Under the pieces are notes generated by a model, which was given only the letters and a program-made list of their open reading frames with translations, ran no database searches and was not told where the DNA came from. Shown in pieces: positions 5,345 through 6,994 of a stretch of 6,994 bases of DNA. Within the stretch, counting starts at the first letter, position 1, and every line of letters starts with the position of its first letter. This stretch comes from Desulfovibrio sp. (GTDB lineage Bacteria; Desulfobacterota; Desulfovibrionia; Desulfovibrionales; Desulfovibrionaceae): NCBI GenBank assembly GCA_028708195.1, contig JAQVZK010000126.1:1-6994 (forward strand), read 5' to 3'. Made by a program: the position numbers and the translations under genes.

Positions 5345-6994
5345 TTACTCTGGCGTAAGGCTGTAACCCTGCAAAGCTTTGGGCACCCACCATTTTTCAA
5401 AATTGTACATTATACCCGCAAGTGTTGGCTTAACCCCTTGAAAACGCTTTTGCACAACGGGCAACGCATAGGGTACGAAGAGAAAACAGTAGGGCTGCTC
5501 TGCATCCAGTATTTCTTGCATGCGGTAATAGAGTTGCGCGCGCGTTTTTTGGTCGGGCGTTGAGCGCGCCTCTTCCAGCAGCCTGTCTACCTCGGCATTT
5601 TTGTAGTGCGTGAAATTAAGGCCACCCTCAAAAGCCTGTGATGAATGCCAGACCTGATAGATATCCGGATCCTGAGGGGTGGTCCAGCCGAGAATTATGG
5701 CGTCAAAGCGCCCTTTATTGACAAATTCGCGAATAAAGGCAGCCCATTCAACAGTGCGAATGCGCACGTCAATACCAACAGCCCGGAGTTGCGACTGCAT
5801 GACTGTGGCGGTAAGAATGCGCTGCTCATTGCCCTGATTGGTCAGGATAGTAAAGGAGAAGGGTTTGCCGTCCTTGTCCAGCAGGCCGTCACCATCGGTG
5901 TCGGCAAAACCCGCCTCGGCCAGCAGGGCGCGGGCGGCGGCGACATTTTGCGGCATGGGCTTCAAGGTGGGGTGATACGCCCACACCCCCGGCTTGAACG
6001 GACCAAACGCCGGTATGCCCTGCCCCATCAATACGCCCTGAATGATACTCTCACGGTCAATGGCCTGCGAAATGGCCCTGCGAACGCGCACGTCATTAAA
6101 GAAAGGATGTTGCAGATTGAAACCCAGAAAAACATAAGCTGAATCCAGATAGCGAAACTTGTTAAAATCACGCTCCCATACCGGGCTTGAGGTCTGCCGC
6201 AGGTATTGCAGCGGCGAAAGCCCCATAACGTCGAGCCGTCCGGCGCGGGTCTCCATAAACATAGTAGCGCTGTCGGGGATGATGCGGTATACGACCTCGG
6301 CGATATGGGGTTTGCCTGCAAAGTAGCTTGCTGAAGCTTCAAGGATGATACGACTGCCCGGCTCCCATGACTTGAGGCGGTAGGGGCCTGCGCCTATGGG
6401 TTTTCGCGAGAGAGGCGTACTGCGAATGTTCTGCCCTTCAAGTAAATGCCGGGGCAGTATGGGTTGCATCCATGTGGATACGGAACGCGCAAAAAAATGT
6501 TCATACGTCACTTCAAAGGTGTAGCGGTCAATGATGCGAAAATCCTTGATGCGCGAAAAGTCTTCGGCGTAAGGGCTGCCCGTGGCCGGGTCTGCCACCA
6601 CCTTGCAGGTATAGGCCACATCTGCGGTGGTAAGCTCAACGCCGTCTTCCCAAAAGATGCCCCTGCGCAGGGTAAAGCGCATGAGCCGCCCCTCATCTTC
6701 CATGCTCCAGCTCTCGGCGGCCCAGGGCTCCACCTGGAGGTCCTTGTCGTAACGCAGCGGTGACACATAGATGAGATCAGCCACCTCATGCGAGGCCGAG
6801 TCGGCAGTAAGGTAGGGAATGAGATTGGACGCTTCACCTATGCTGCCAAAAAGAATACGACCGCCGTCAACGGGATTGTCCCCATTTTTTTCTTTTGGAT
6901 TATCTGCATTTGCAAAAATAAATGTAGTTCCAAAAGTTCCCATAAAAACAGTAAGTAAGAGCGTGATTCCAGCCCTGACAATTACACCCAACAT
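5345..6994 (-). CDS. Family 5 extracellular solute-binding protein of a peptide/nickel-type ABC transporter
   Basis: This 549-residue protein resembles DppA/OppA-type binding proteins (SBP_bac_5), which capture oligopeptides, nickel chelates or related ligands in the periplasm for an ABC importer. Residues 1-30 look like a Sec signal peptide: R7, a hydrophobic stretch at 9-28, and a likely cut near A28-N-A30. There is no lipobox Cys, so it should be soluble and periplasmic. Mature-protein marks include GRILFGSIGEASNLIPY, LRRGIFWEDGVELTTADVAYT (about 109-129), GAGPYRLKSWEPG (201-213), VRVRRAISQAIDRE, and FDAIILGW followed by DPD. An Asp-rich loop D365-T-D-G-D-G-L-L-D373 is present. The ATG falls on the last three bases of the window, so the ribosome site is not visible and a longer N-terminus cannot be ruled out, although the signal peptide fits this start. 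No permease or ATPase gene follows: a terminator and rel do. Transporter partners must lie beyond the right edge or elsewhere. The substrate cannot be told from sequence alone. Confidence 0.92.
   Translation of the reverse strand: MLGVIVRAGITLLLTVFMGTFGTTFIFANADNPKEKNGDNPVDGGRILFGSIGEASNLIPYLTADSASHEVADLIYVSPLRYDKDLQVEPWAAESWSMEDEGRLMRFTLRRGIFWEDGVELTTADVAYTCKVVADPATGSPYAEDFSRIKDFRIIDRYTFEVTYEHFFARSVSTWMQPILPRHLLEGQNIRSTPLSRKPIGAGPYRLKSWEPGSRIILEASASYFAGKPHIAEVVYRIIPDSATMFMETRAGRLDVMGLSPLQYLRQTSSPVWERDFNKFRYLDSAYVFLGFNLQHPFFNDVRVRRAISQAIDRESIIQGVLMGQGIPAFGPFKPGVWAYHPTLKPMPQNVAAARALLAEAGFADTDGDGLLDKDGKPFSFTILTNQGNEQRILTATVMQSQLRAVGIDVRIRTVEWAAFIREFVNKGRFDAIILGWTTPQDPDIYQVWHSSQAFEGGLNFTHYKNAEVDRLLEEARSTPDQKTRAQLYYRMQEILDAEQPYCFLFVPYALPVVQKRFQGVKPTLAGIMYNFEKWWVPKALQGYSLTPE

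Noticed and set aside
5645..6142. A 165-codon open frame on the + strand opposite the solute-binding protein gene
   Set aside because: It is wholly antisense to a well-supported coding sequence and has no recognisable family or clear ribosome site.

Overview
The window holds one gene tail, three complete genes and one gene that begins exactly at the right edge. GC content is intermediate. The gene mix fits a free-living Gram-negative bacterium: an HDOD signalling protein, a GGDEF-EAL protein with a linker module that I associate with Desulfovibrio-type and other anaerobes, a long bifunctional Rel, and a Sec-exported family 5 solute-binding protein. My best guess is a Desulfovibrionaceae-like sulfate reducer. 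This rests on protein style recalled from memory, not on a search, and I hold it at about 50%.

Left part, + strand (1-2784): an unidentified 18-residue C-terminus ends at base 59. It is followed after 100 bases by an HDOD-domain protein (160-1068) and then, 45 bases later, by a GGDEF-EAL protein (1114-2784). The last two are probably co-transcribed and look like a cytoplasmic signalling pair. The GGDEF domain is degenerate (AGNEF, first metal Asp replaced by Glu, no I-site). The EAL domain keeps every catalytic residue I can place, so the predicted net output is c-di-GMP breakdown.

Right part, - strand (2934-6994): transcription runs leftward. A solute-binding protein (ending at 5345) has its own intrinsic terminator (5270-5300). 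A good sigma70-type promoter (5194-5223) then drives a full-length Rel (p)ppGpp synthetase/hydrolase (2990-5149), which ends in a second intrinsic terminator (2923-2965). Rel is therefore probably an independent monocistronic unit.

The two halves converge on a 205-base non-coding gap (2785-2989). The gap contains the rel terminator and no convincing terminator for the + strand pair. The window thus places a c-di-GMP locus tail-to-tail with the (p)ppGpp enzyme. I saw no mobile elements, CRISPR arrays, tRNA or rRNA genes, and no clearly new multi-gene system. The points most worth following are the divergent signalling domains of the + strand pair.
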